From Rhizophagus sp. LPA8_4_AMF (lineage: Eukaryota; Glomeromycota; Glomeromycetes; Glomerales; Glomeraceae), in the NCBI GenBank assembly GCA_021464525.1, contig JADRCO010000466.1:1-33236 (forward strand): 33,236 nucleotides of DNA, read 5' to 3'. Below, piece after piece: positions 22,341 to 32,667 of this stretch. Below the pieces are notes generated by a model that had not been told where the DNA came from, did not search any database, and worked only from the letters and a program-made list of their open reading frames with translations. A program made the position numbers and the translations under genes. Each line of letters begins with the position of its first letter. Within the stretch, counting starts at the first letter, position 1.

Positions 22341-22676
22341 AGTTGATGGTAGAAGTTTTATTAAAAAAATTGCAAAACCATAAAGAAAAAAAAATTCCAA
22401 AAAATGAAAAAAATAATCAGTAGTGATTTATATTTTGTTTTTTCAAGTTTTTTATTACTTGTTATATTAATACATAAGTACATAATAAAGATAATCAGCC
22501 GGTAAAAAAAAAGAACCCTTATTTGAGTATATCTAAAAAGAAATAATATATGTATAAAGATTACAAATATATGAAATTAGTAATTTAAGAAATCCTAATG
22601 AAATCTCGTGAATAGAATTCTAATGTTTTAGTTTTCTACAGAATAAAAGTTATCTAAGGGAAATATATTAATTTAA
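22341..22676. other. 3' flank of the lectin gene, no gene seen
   Basis: AT-rich sequence that includes the probable 3' untranslated region of the minus-strand lectin gene. No other feature seen. Confidence 0.5.
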
Positions 22677-23737
22677 TTATGTAGGAGTCTGTTCGACCAA
22701 TTCTACCTCATCACTTAATCTAACAGCATCATTTTTAAACTCTTTCAAAGGAAAAACTTGACCTGCAAAATACTTAACAGTTAACCACTGATTTCCTAAA
22801 TATTTCTTTAAAAACTCATAAGCACTTTTATTTTGAAAAGTATCTATATCTCTCCCTCCCCATTCACTAGTCCTTCCAAAAACCTTTCTACTTTGACGAA
22901 AAACCTCACAAATGTTTTCCCAGCTATCAGGAATACTATCATTAACTTCAATTTCTCTAATTGGTAATTGTCCCCTTCCAGTCCTCAAAGTTAGTTCGGG
23001 GTCGGTAAATCTCTTAAAATCTTGATAAGCTTCTGTACTAGGAAAATTATCTCCTCTCATTAATAACTGAGCAGAACGAAAAGCTTGGGCTATTCTTTCT
23101 AGCCATGCATCAGTAACTTGAATTTTATCCCAGGAAGAAGATAAAGTGTTTTGTAAAGGCTTTTTTAGGGTGAAATCTCTTTTAGCTCTGAATAAAAAAT
23201 TTTCATTTAGTTTATCCTCGATTATGCCTTTATGAACACTAATAGCATCTAACAAACTACCACTTCTTCCTAAAATGCATGCAAGAACCTCATCATCTCT
23301 AAAACGTAAATTAAATTCTCCTCCTCCTCCACCTCCATAAGGTCCATAATACTTTGTTTCTTGTCGAGAAGGTATAAAGGTTTGAAAAGACAATCTATCA
23401 ATAAAACTTCCGCATCTTCCAGACAAATTTGTAATAAACTCTTCAGACTCGAATGAAATAATTATTTTAACATTACCTCCTCCTCCCCATGCCTATCGCC
23501 TTCGATGTGATGGATACCATAATCAGTTGTCACAAGATAACTAAACTGAAGAGAGTCCACATAAATTCCATGTTCTATCTGTATTTTTTCTACACGAATA
23601 TCTTTTATTGTACTGTAGAGTGCTTCTCTGCTTTGACCAATGGCTTCAGCAATCTTATCAAGATCGTCAAAACTGGCACCACCCGAACCTCCTATTAAGT
23701 GGGATTCTACTCCTAGTTTTATTGTTTTATTTATCAT
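22677..23737 (-). pseudogene. Jacalin-like lectin with C-terminal extension, one-base frameshift
   Basis: Two overlapping-phase frames together encode one protein. The first (23737-23462) holds GGSGGASFDD and the GIYVDSLQFSY strand of a jacalin-related lectin fold. The second (about 23487-22677) continues with EEFITNLSGRCG, IDRLSFQT, YGPYGGGGGG and GRSGSLLDAISVHKG, the rest of the same domain. The break lies in a run of four G (minus strand, 23485-23488), where five would keep the frame, so one base is missing or misread. Jacalin-related domains bind sugars such as mannose. About 165 further residues follow that I do not recognise. There is no signal peptide, so the product would be cytosolic. 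If the frameshift is a sequencing error, this is an intact single-exon gene of about 353 residues. Confidence 0.8.
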
Positions 23738-24000
23738 ACTAATTATTTAAAATCTGTTTTGTAATCACCACTACAACGAACTTATTCACATGCAATACAT
23801 AATAATTATGCAAATGTGACGAATATGCAGGTAGATCTTGACCTGAATAGCACCTGATGGTCACACTTGCAACAATTATAACACATGTAATACATTTAAC
23901 GCATATTTATTTATCAGTCATTAAACAATCACCTGTAAAAGAAGCTCGGCGGACAAGTACTTGCTCAAAAAAGTTACAGGAGCTTTACAGTGCACAAAGT
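23738..24000. other. Upstream region of the lectin gene
   Basis: Probable promoter side of the minus-strand lectin gene. No sharp motif stands out. Short frames on the plus strand from 23857 are not supported. Confidence 0.4.
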
Positions 24001-24135
24001 TCACACAGGAGGCAAATTGGTACGACAATAACGACATTGCCTAAAAAAACCGTAATTTCTTCTTGGTTTTACTCTTTGGACTGGGTTTCTTGGGATTATT
24101 TTGGCTTTGCTCTCTCTCGTCCTGCGGCGCAACAT
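24001..24135 (-). CDS. Small basic open frame, possible first exon
   Basis: From an internal ATG at 24135 the minus strand encodes about 44 residues, very rich in Arg and Lys, ending with a CRYC pair before the stop. The DNA is GC-richer than its surroundings. Upstream (24170-24240) lie CCAAT-type motifs and a perfect TGACGTCA (24225-24232), which fits a promoter. A short spliced gene is possible, but the opposite strand is also open and there is no family match, so this is weak. Confidence 0.2.
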   Translation of the reverse strand: MLRRRTRESKAKIIPRNPVQRVKPRRNYGFFRQCRYCRTNLPPV

Positions 24136-24224
24136 AAATTTTAGTATGTGGCAGGATGACCAAAATAGAAAGTTTTTTTTTCTCGAGGAACCAATAGATT
24201 TGCTGATCGATGACACCATTGGAT

Positions 24225-24232
24225 TGACGTCA
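24225..24232. promoter_or_regulatory. CRE-type palindrome
   Basis: Perfect TGACGTCA, the binding site of bZIP factors of the ATF/CREB class. CCAAT or its inverse occurs on both sides within 40 bases (about 24191 and 24218). It lies upstream of the small basic frame on the minus strand. Function is inferred from sequence only. Confidence 0.35.
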
Positions 24233-24239
24233 TTTTATG

Positions 24240-25200
24240 TCAAAGTCACGTTTATTTAGCTCGAAGTATAATACTATACAACAATATATATATGCAATGT
24301 CCGGATGTCTGTCCGGTCTTGATATATCAATATAAGAATAAATATATGTGTATCAAGAATCGGCGGGATCGACAGGAGACATATCCAGTGACACAAATGT
24401 ATCGTTCTTGACCCATTTCTATATTTAATACCTTTGCGCCTCTGTCTTTATCATAAACATAAAAATAAAACTTTTGCGTCCATTCAGCACATGACAGTAT
24501 ACAACAAAAAAACACTTCGGACTTAGTAACGGTTCCCGTTTCCCTAGTTTACGTAAAAAATGTTCCAACAATAAATTTAATGGCGGCCAATCCAATTCCT
24601 TCTTTTTTTTGTGCTTGTATCTATCTCACGTGATTTGAAAGTTTAAACTACGATGCGATAGGCTGGATTTTACGATTGGCGTTTAATATGGGGTGAACGA
24701 AGTTTAGCCAGGAGGTGTTCACGAATATTACGCTGTCGGATTCAACTTAGAGACTAGGTAGGATTGCAGGGTAGTTTTGAAGCGGAGGTAGGATTATATA
24801 AGTTAGGTTACGTTCCGTAGTTTTAGTTAGCTTTTTTTTTGGTTACGAAGACGCGACATGTTACTGCGGCTAGTAACAGGTGGTTTATCTTATCCAATTG
24901 CGGGCTTTACCTGCGTTAGTATGTCCAATGGTTGGTGAGAAGCAGGTTACTTTAATCTATTGGGGGATGGTCTTCTTACTTCCGATGTTATGGATAAGGT
25001 GGCTCGTGATATAAAAGTGTATTTGTTCATGAAGTTTTAAAACATTATATAGATTCGCGTAGCTGTAGTGGTTTGTTTTTTTTTCATTTTAGATAGATAC
25101 TCTTTATTACCGCATGCGAAGTCCGGTGCTTTGCGTGTACATGACATTTGGCGAGGCGCTAATGTTCATATAATAAAGTTTTAGTTTTTATTTAAATAAA
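24240..25200. other. GC-richer block, possible decayed gene or repeat
   Basis: About 24530-25170 has far more G and C than its neighbours and reads like degraded coding or repeat sequence, but every frame is broken. A small hairpin GTTACT-N6-AGTAAC lies near 24860 and CCGGA-N6-TCCGG near 24300. A minus-strand frame at about 24515-24330 has protein-like content (WTQKFYFYVYDKDRG) but cannot be extended or named. CACGTGAT occurs at 24627-24634. Confidence 0.35.
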
Positions 25201-26018
25201 AATCCACTTGTAAAAGATAACATTCATTTATTAATACTTTATACAGGATATTACTAATGTGACCAAAAACTAAATCAATATGAATGTTACATTTGTATTG
25301 TATTTGTATTCATACTGATGGTATGCCTATACTAATTTTCGCCCTGGTTCCCATTGGTTCCGATGTGGAATTATTCTGGAGAAAAGTTCATTGAAACTTA
25401 CAACACAAGTATCTTTAATTTTATTTAAAGAACAATTAGAAAGAAATAGTAAAATTATAATTTTCTAAAACGATTATTTTATTTAAAGAGTCACAATTCT
25501 CTGAAAGAGAAGCTTCCAGTATTAAAAATGGGTTTGTAAAAAAAGGAACAATTCCAAAATATCTTATAATGAATTGACTAAAAAATTACTTAATGTTTTG
25601 ATATGAAGTTAAACTTGAAATAATCCGTTCAAGGAATCAAAGTCACTAATTTTATGATAATGGTTGATTATTAACCTTTTAATCTGCCTTTATAATGGTA
25701 GTTTCTATTAATAACTCATGTTTTTAACCATTTCAGTTTCGTGTTCACCGAAAGTAAAATGGCATTTTTTTTGTGAAATATTATACTAGATCCACTTTAT
25801 CCAGGACTAGCAACATTTTGATAATGAATTAAAACCTCAGCAAATTTAAGGAGGCTAACTATTGTGCCTATCAAGAAAGATTATATTAAATTCACTATTA
25901 AGACAATTAATTGTCCGTAAGGTTAGAAATCGTCCATATTCATATGTTTCAAATATGGAGAAAAAGAAACAAGAATATATTTGGATACAAACAAGTAATA
26001 TGAAATAAACTCTTCCAG
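25201..26018. other. Intergenic, no gene seen
   Basis: AT-rich sequence with no supported coding frame on either strand. Confidence 0.5.
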
Positions 26019-26485
26019 GTTGAGTTTGAAATAGGTTATACTCTTATAAAATTTTTTAAGAGTAAAGTGGAGTTTTATCTTGATAATCAAGAGTTTACCA
26101 ATGTTAATTATCTTAGGAGAAATTTCAACAAAATAGGCTGGCTATCGAAACGAAGTTTTGAACAAAAACTAGATAGGTTTTTTGATAAAAATAAGAAAGG
26201 TTACAAGTTATTTCAAAATCTGAGTCAAGATACCGGCTTAAACAACGAAGCTGTTGAACTTTATTGAAAGTTAGTGCAGAAATAGCCTTTTCAATATATG
26301 CTCAAGACGTCAAGAGAGTTGGAAAGGACAATTCGAACCTTCGTCAGTGTCTATGCAACTTAACAAAGAACGAATATGTCATCTTCTTTTGTAGAAATAC
26401 GCAATTCTATAACAGAGTTAAACCAAATCCATTTATTTCAAGTTTTTCACGCTCAAATGGCGTGAATAAGGTGAACCATAAGTGA
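26019..26485 (+). pseudogene. Decayed or unrecognised coding piece
   Basis: After a plausible acceptor (TCTTCCAG at 26018) an open frame of about 82 residues runs to a stop at 26264-26266, with charged, ordinary protein composition (for example KSKVEFYLDNQEF and GWLSKRSFEQKLDRFF). A second frame starts immediately after, in another phase, with a similar look (FSIYAQDVKRVGK, LCNLTKNEYVIFF). Two adjacent frames of coding character in different phases suggest a frameshifted relic. No family is recognised. Confidence 0.3.
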
Positions 26486-27455
26486 GAATGATAAATAAAA
26501 TATTGACAAAATTGAATAGAAAGAATATCTTAATATGTGTAAAAAGATCAGCGAAAAATCGGATAAAAAATTTACCGAAATTCCGAAACTTGAAATAATG
26601 CCCCTCAAGAAGCTCGGGCACGTGATTCATGTGATTTGTCTGTGGCTAAGTGTGGCTATGAAAAACAATTATCTTCAGTAAATTAACTTCCTTTCATAAC
26701 TCTAAGGTCAACACCAACTCCAAAGGTAAAAATTTTAGCCTAAACTAACCTTCCTTACATGAACCCAACGTTAACATTATCTTCAAGGATAAGTATTTCG
26801 GGCTAAACTAACTTTCCTTAGATACTTCACTTCAAAGATGATTGTTTGAGAATAATTTTATAGATGTTGATTTATAAGAGTAAAACAAATTCTTTTAATT
26901 AATAAAATTAGAGTAATTATTTTATTAAAATAGATGTAATAATTAATTTAACAATAAAATTTATTCAGTTCCAATTTATTGAAGTTCATTAATTTAAACT
27001 AAATTATTGTAAATAATGAGTGTTATCAGTACGTCCCTTCCATGTTAATGGCATGGTTCGCTTATTTTGATAATGTTCAAACATCTTCAACTAATTTATT
27101 AATAGGACTAAATGACTTTCTTACTACTTTATAATACTGTCTAGTTTTTGTTCTTCTAGAAGAGAATTAGGCTGTCAAAATAACAGTTGCAATTTTGCTT
27201 GTTGAATTGATATTATTGCTTACTTGATGATTTCCAAAATATTAGGTTTATTTCTACAGGTTTCATATTTCTGAAAGTTTTGTTTTAAAAGATTTATAGC
27301 CATTTTAAAGAAAATAAGCCAACTTTTATTTTAAAAAAGATTTGTATTCTTGGTATGTAGACGTGAAAAGAAAGCTTAAATAATAGCTTAAATATACGTG
27401 ATAAATACTACTGCGCCGTATGTAACAAAATCACATGCCCGAGCTTTTTTTGTAA
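26486..27455. other. Intergenic, no gene seen
   Basis: AT-rich with no supported gene. A CACGTGAT site lies at 26619-26626. Two copies of a short AACTTTCCTTA/AACCTTCCTTA-like phrase occur near 26747 and 26810. Confidence 0.45.
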
Positions 27456-27692
27456 AATATTTCGGATCAGCAATTAAAAGATTGGAACTTATCAAGAGAA
27501 GAATGGGACAAAGCGACAAAGAGAGACCTGTTAGCGAAAAAAGTACAAGAATGCGAGAATCTAAACGAGTTATCTAGCAGAAAATTAAATAATGAAGACG
27601 TAGGTAAGAACCCAAAGGATATGAAGAAGCGTGCTAACGAAGAGCAATATGGAGAAGATCGTGAAAAATTTCAACGTATAGCTAAAATATAA
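27456..27692 (+). CDS. Short charged open frame, possible terminal exon
   Basis: An open frame without its own ATG runs from just after a TAA (27453-27455) to a stop at 27690-27692, about 78 residues. It is very rich in Lys, Glu, Asp and Arg (SREEWDKATKRDLLAKKVQE near its start), as in a helical or coiled-coil segment. It is GC-richer than its flanks. It may be the last exon of a gene whose upstream part I cannot find, or a relic. No family is recognised. Confidence 0.3.
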   Translation, partial: NISDQQLKDWNLSREEWDKATKRDLLAKKVQECENLNELSSRKLNNEDVGKNPKDMKKRANEEQYGEDREKFQRIAKI

Positions 27693-27995
27693 AAATTACA
27701 AAACAAGCGAAAATTGGAAAATTGTTAGTTAGTAATAGTGTTTTGATAATTTTCGTCGATTATTAATAGTAGTTGCTGATATTATAACTAAAACTTTATG
27801 TTTTAATCCTATGCATTTCTATACGTTTATTTTTTAATAAATTCAATAAAGAAATACTACGTGTTACTAAAAAAATCAAGTTTAAATATTACATGATTTT
27901 AATGCGCTTAATATAATGTAAGTTAAGAAAATATTTATATTGCTATATTAAGTCAGAAGTTATCAATTAATCATGATCTTAATTGGTATCGAAAT

Positions 27996-28402
27996 TTTTA
28001 TTATTTGGAATGCAAAAATGAACAAAACGAACTTATTGTAAATAAAGATTTTATGGTTAATAAAAAACAATGTTTAATGAAAACTATATTGTTTATTTAT
28101 TTCATCTTTTAGTACAAACTGAGGTACTTTACTGTATGTTCTATCTTGTATATCTTTAAGAAAAAGTTTTATGAGAAATCTTATCCTAATCTGCTAGTAT
28201 TATTCATTTATCAGAAAATGTTAATCTTCTTTAGGAAAAAAAAAAGAGTTCAAATTTTAGAAACTTTATTACAAGATTATCATTTAAATGATTTTACTTA
28301 AAAATATTAAAGAAAAAAAATTAAGGTTAGACATAAAGAATAAAGATTACTTAAAATAACATTAATATTAAATGACAAATTATGAAAATGTGGTACTTGA
28401 GA
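27996..28402 (+). pseudogene. Decayed family A membrane protein, 3' part (copy A3)
   Basis: The sequence follows the last two exons and the intron of the intact gene at 6320-7766: TTATTTGGAATGCAAAAATG near 28001, a degraded version of the basic Cys segment (about 28155-28230), and the clearest block, AGAGTTCAAATTTTAGAAAC with its continuation (about 28244-28345). Frameshifts, deletions and stops break the frame. It lies about 1 kb upstream of kinase K2, just as family A and B sequences lie upstream of kinase K1. Confidence 0.7.
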
Positions 28403-29399
28403 AAATTTTACTATTATTATCACTTCTAGAAATTAAATATGTTATAATATCAATATTTTTAATTTTTAAAATTGACAATTTAAAAATTTAGCCAATTTTT
28501 TTCTAATTTAACAAAAAACATTTATTAAATCAATATCAAACTACAGTTCTTTTTAATAATATATATATATATTTGTAAGAATCAACTGATGAATTTTAAC
28601 GCATCTTTAAAAGGGATTTCATTTATTATGATAATAATTCCGTAATAATTGCGCATTAATACACATAATGTGTTGAGATAATGCCATTTACTTCGTATTC
28701 AATTGGCTGTTTCTTTCTAGACTTCTAGATTAATCCATTATTGTAGGGAATCGTGGGACGTTTAATCGCATAGCAATGTACAGTAAAATATGATAATTAA
28801 AAAAAAAAACGTCCAGGAGTTTCTGTAAAAACTCTGCAATTCAAATTTCAGATTCCGAACAACTGTTAATTTATCAGTATAAATAACAATAGAAATAATA
28901 TGTTAGCAGTTAGCGACATATTAAAATAATTGTATAACTTGATTTAAAATTGCAAATCTTTACCACTTTTTTCCGCAAAATACTGTGATTGGTCGATCAT
29001 TCAGAATCATGATCGACAAATCAGGAATGCTAAAATTGTTTTGTTTATTCTTGTCATCCATCTCACATATTGCTGATTATTACCATGTCATTTTTGTCAA
29101 TGATAACAACAAAGCCAAGTTTTCATTAGCAAGTTTTCAATTTTTAATTTTTCACCAGAATAATTAATAAATATGGAAATTTTATTAAAATTACATTTAA
29201 AGATTATTTTTATCTTTAAAGTTTATGTTACAATTGTAAACAACTTCATTCTAAAATTGATTGTTCATTATAAATTATTATAAATAACTTCTTTATTCAT
29301 CAAAAAATTTTGCGTGAATCATAAAAAAATACTTAAAAATCAATCATAATAATTAACTACACACAATAACCGATTATTATTAAATCAAAACCACTTATC
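28403..29399. other. Upstream region of kinase gene K2
   Basis: No gene is supported. From about 28980 the sequence is a diverged copy of the region before K1, including the GTTCATTATAAATTATT and TTTTGCGTGAA blocks within 140 bases of the K2 start. An AT microsatellite lies at about 28558-28571. Confidence 0.5.
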
Positions 29400-31157
29400 A
29401 TGTCAGTAGAAAAGAATATCGAAGAAAACATCCAACTTATTATTAATAAATATGATGTATTTGAATCAAAATTTGGAGTTTTTAAGGTATTGGATTATGA
29501 TTTAAATTTAGATGAAAGAAAAATGAAATTTAAGAATTATAATCATGTCATATGTGAAGATTGTAATCATGAAATTGAAAAGTTTAATTTTACATGTTAT
29601 AATTGTTATAATAAGGAAACCGATCGCAATGAACAAAATCGTATGAATTTTGGAATATGTAAATTTTGTTTTAAATCAAATAATTCTTACTTTTGTTCAG
29701 CTTGCAAAATTTTTGAGACATCAGATTATGATTTAAGTTATGTAGGAAAAAAAGCAAAATATGAAAATTATGATTGTATTATTTGTGAAAAATGTAATAA
29801 AGAAATTGATACACAAAATTATTATTGTACAGATTGTTATAGTAAAGAAACTAATATTAACAAAAGAAGTAGTATGAAGTATGGACTAAAATATGGCATT
29901 TTTAGTACATTAGATTATAATTTAAACTTGGAAGAAAGAAAAGCAAAATATAAAAGTTTTGATAGAATTCTATGTGACAAATGTAATAATAGAATTAAAA
30001 TACTTAATTATTATTGTTCATATTGTTACAATAAAGAAACTAATATCACTAGAAAAGATCTTATGAAATATGGATCAAATTTTGGAATATTTAGGACATC
30101 AGATTATAACTTAAGTTTGAAAGAAAGAAGGGTAAAATACAAGGATTATGATTGCATTCTATGCGAAAAATGCAAAAAAGAAACAGATAATGATGACTAT
30201 TATTGCATTAATTGTTACATTTGTGAAACTGATATTAATAAAAAAGGTTTTATGAAATATGGATCAAATTTTAAAATTTTTAGCACGTTAGATTATAATT
30301 TAAATTTAGAAGAAAGAAAAGCAAAATATAAGGAATTTGATGGTATTTTATGTGAAGAATGTAATAATGAAGTTAGCAAACAATATCTTTATTGCACTTA
30401 TTGTTACAACAGCAGTAAAGAAACTGATATTAATAAAAAATGTTTTATGAAATGTGGAGCAAATTTCAGAATTTTTAGCACATTAGATTATCATTTAAAT
30501 TTAGATGAAAGAAAAGCAAAATATAAGAAATATGATCATATTTTATGTGAAAAGTGTATTAAGGAAATCGATAGGCGATGTTATAATTGTCAACATTGTT
30601 ATAATAATCAGATGATAAACGATAAATGCAAAGTATGTTTTATAGGAAATATTAATAATTGTTGTTCATTTTATGAATTTCAACAATTTCTTGAAAATTT
30701 TAATAAATGGATTATTGAAAATAAATTTATTGACGATTATTTAATTAATAAACAAAAGGGTGAAGCTTCAGATTACGATTTATTTGAAGATGATAGACGA
30801 GTAAAATACAAAGACTGTGATTACATTATATGTGAGAAGTGTAATAATAAGTATCATTATAATTATTGCTATAAGTGTTTTGATAAAGAAATAAGAGAAT
30901 TAAAAGAATTATCATCTAAATTAAAGGATTATAAATATTTTTATTCTAAAATATACAACAAAGTAACAAAAGAATTAAGAGAATTAAAAGAGTTGCAATC
31001 AATTTTGAAGGATTACAATAATGTTTATTTTAAATTATATGGTAATTTAGGAATATTTAAACAAATTATACAACAATTTGAAACCACAAAATATTATATA
31101 GATAATAAGAAAATTCTTATAAATAATATAAGATATAATGGAATAAATAATTGTTAG
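29400..31157 (+). CDS. Kinase copy K2, N-terminal Cys-array open frame
   Basis: This 585-residue frame starts like K1 (MSVEKNIEENIQ) and carries the same run of about seven Cys modules, each CxxC then CxxC with a DYNLNLEER-like lead, plus the charged helical segment. It closes at a TAG (31155-31157) where K1 has a Glu codon. The next codons continue the K1 alignment in the same frame to the exon end at 31598, so the stop is an internal nonsense change and not a natural terminus. Without readthrough, the product is a free Cys-array protein lacking the kinase. It could also be a pseudogene. Confidence 0.7.
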   Translation: MSVEKNIEENIQLIINKYDVFESKFGVFKVLDYDLNLDERKMKFKNYNHVICEDCNHEIEKFNFTCYNCYNKETDRNEQNRMNFGICKFCFKSNNSYFCSACKIFETSDYDLSYVGKKAKYENYDCIICEKCNKEIDTQNYYCTDCYSKETNINKRSSMKYGLKYGIFSTLDYNLNLEERKAKYKSFDRILCDKCNNRIKILNYYCSYCYNKETNITRKDLMKYGSNFGIFRTSDYNLSLKERRVKYKDYDCILCEKCKKETDNDDYYCINCYICETDINKKGFMKYGSNFKIFSTLDYNLNLEERKAKYKEFDGILCEECNNEVSKQYLYCTYCYNSSKETDINKKCFMKCGANFRIFSTLDYHLNLDERKAKYKKYDHILCEKCIKEIDRRCYNCQHCYNNQMINDKCKVCFIGNINNCCSFYEFQQFLENFNKWIIENKFIDDYLINKQKGEASDYDLFEDDRRVKYKDCDYIICEKCNNKYHYNYCYKCFDKEIRELKELSSKLKDYKYFYSKIYNKVTKELRELKELQSILKDYNNVYFKLYGNLGIFKQIIQQFETTKYYIDNKKILINNIRYNGINNC

Positions 31158-31220
31158 CGTAAACTTCGTTCTTATTGTGATTGTTATGATAAAGAAATTG
31201 ATATTAATGAAAAAAGACGT

Positions 31221-32667
31221 ATGGAATTTGGAAAATGTAAAGAATGTCTTAAGATACATGAGAATTTGAATGGTTGTTTATCCTGTAATTCTAAATGCTT
31301 TCAAAGAGATTTTGATAAGTGGACCAGTGGAAATGGATTTATTGATGAGTTAATACGAGAGAATCAACTTTCAGTTAGAAGACAAGGATTATTAGAATGG
31401 ATTCCATATGATAAATTTACAAATGTAAATTATATTGCCAAAGGAGATTTTGCAAAAGTATATTCAGCTATATGGTTAGATAGACAAATTAGAAAATGGT
31501 GTCAATTGTCTAACAGTTGGAAAAGAAATGGATCAACAACAATCGCTTTAAAAGTATTAAATAATTCAGAAAATATAAGTGAAGATTTTTTAAATGAGGT
31601 ATGTAAAATAGAATTTAAAATTAAAATAAATTACTTTTTAATTACAAAATTAATATTTAATTATATATTTGTAGATAAAATTTTTTAACGAAGTTAGTGG
31701 TTATATGTGTATAATTAAATGTTTTGGAATTACTCAAGATCCTATTACTAACAATTATGCGTTAGTATTACAATATATGGAAAATGGTGATTTACGAAAA
31801 TTTCTTAAACGAACTGCTAATATAATTACATGGGATCAAAGACTAAATAAAATATATGATATCTGTCTTGCACTTAATAATATTCATGTTCACGGGTTAA
31901 TTCATAAAGACCTTCATCCAGGAAATATTTTTATTGATTCTACATTTGCTTTTATTGGAGATTTTGGATTTTGTATGCCAGCAAACGAAAATTTATCAAA
32001 TTCTACAAGTAAGAATATTTATGGAGTAATGCCATATATGGCACCTGAAATATTACGGTGGAAACCACATACATTAGCATCTGATGTGTATTCATTAGGT
32101 GTGATTATAAATGAAATAATTACAGTAATTCCTCCATTCAATAATCAACCACATGATTATTATCTCGCACTGGATATTTGTCGAGGTTTACGTCCAAATA
32201 TTAGAGAAGAAACTCTGACTTCTTTAGAAAAATTAATTAAAAAATGTTGGGATGCAAATCTAGAAAATCGACCAACTTCCGGAGAAGTATTTCATACATT
32301 ATCGTATCATTTTAATACATATAAAAGTATGCCACCGAAAAAATTATTATATGATTTTAACGAATCAACCAACATTACCAATTTATTATTAAAAGTACAA
32401 TTAGATGAAACACATCCCCAAGCCATTTATACAAGTCGACTTCTCAATTTTCAAAATTTACCAGAGCCTATAAACTGCCCGAATCAACAAGAATTTATTT
32501 CTTCGAGGTATATTAGGAAAATACATACAGGTGAAGTTTGTAATACTGTATATATACTAATATATTCCTTTTATCTATTAAATTTAATAAATATATATAT
32601 TGTAGGGCAAGTTAACACCCTTCATTCTGATGAATGTTCTGATTGTATTATTACGGACATTGATTAA
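31221..32667 (+). CDS. Kinase copy K2, downstream kinase part
   Basis: From the ATG at 31221, three exons (31221-31598, 31675-32530, 32606-32667) give about 431 residues: one GKCKECL Cys module, a WTSGN linker and a full kinase domain. The motifs are KGDFAKVY at the glycine loop (K1 has EGGFAKVY), ALK, HKD, DFG and APE, all present. A single Cys module before the kinase is an arrangement I associate with many glomeromycete kinases, so this part could stand alone if transcription starts inside the gene. Otherwise it is the untranslated rest of a broken K2. Intron 32531-32605 is 75 bases with no in-frame stop, so retaining it would only insert 25 residues. Confidence 0.6.

Noticed and set aside
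23857-24144. Plus-strand frame of 95 codons
   Set aside because: It overlaps a better-looking basic frame on the other strand and has no motif; neither is strong.
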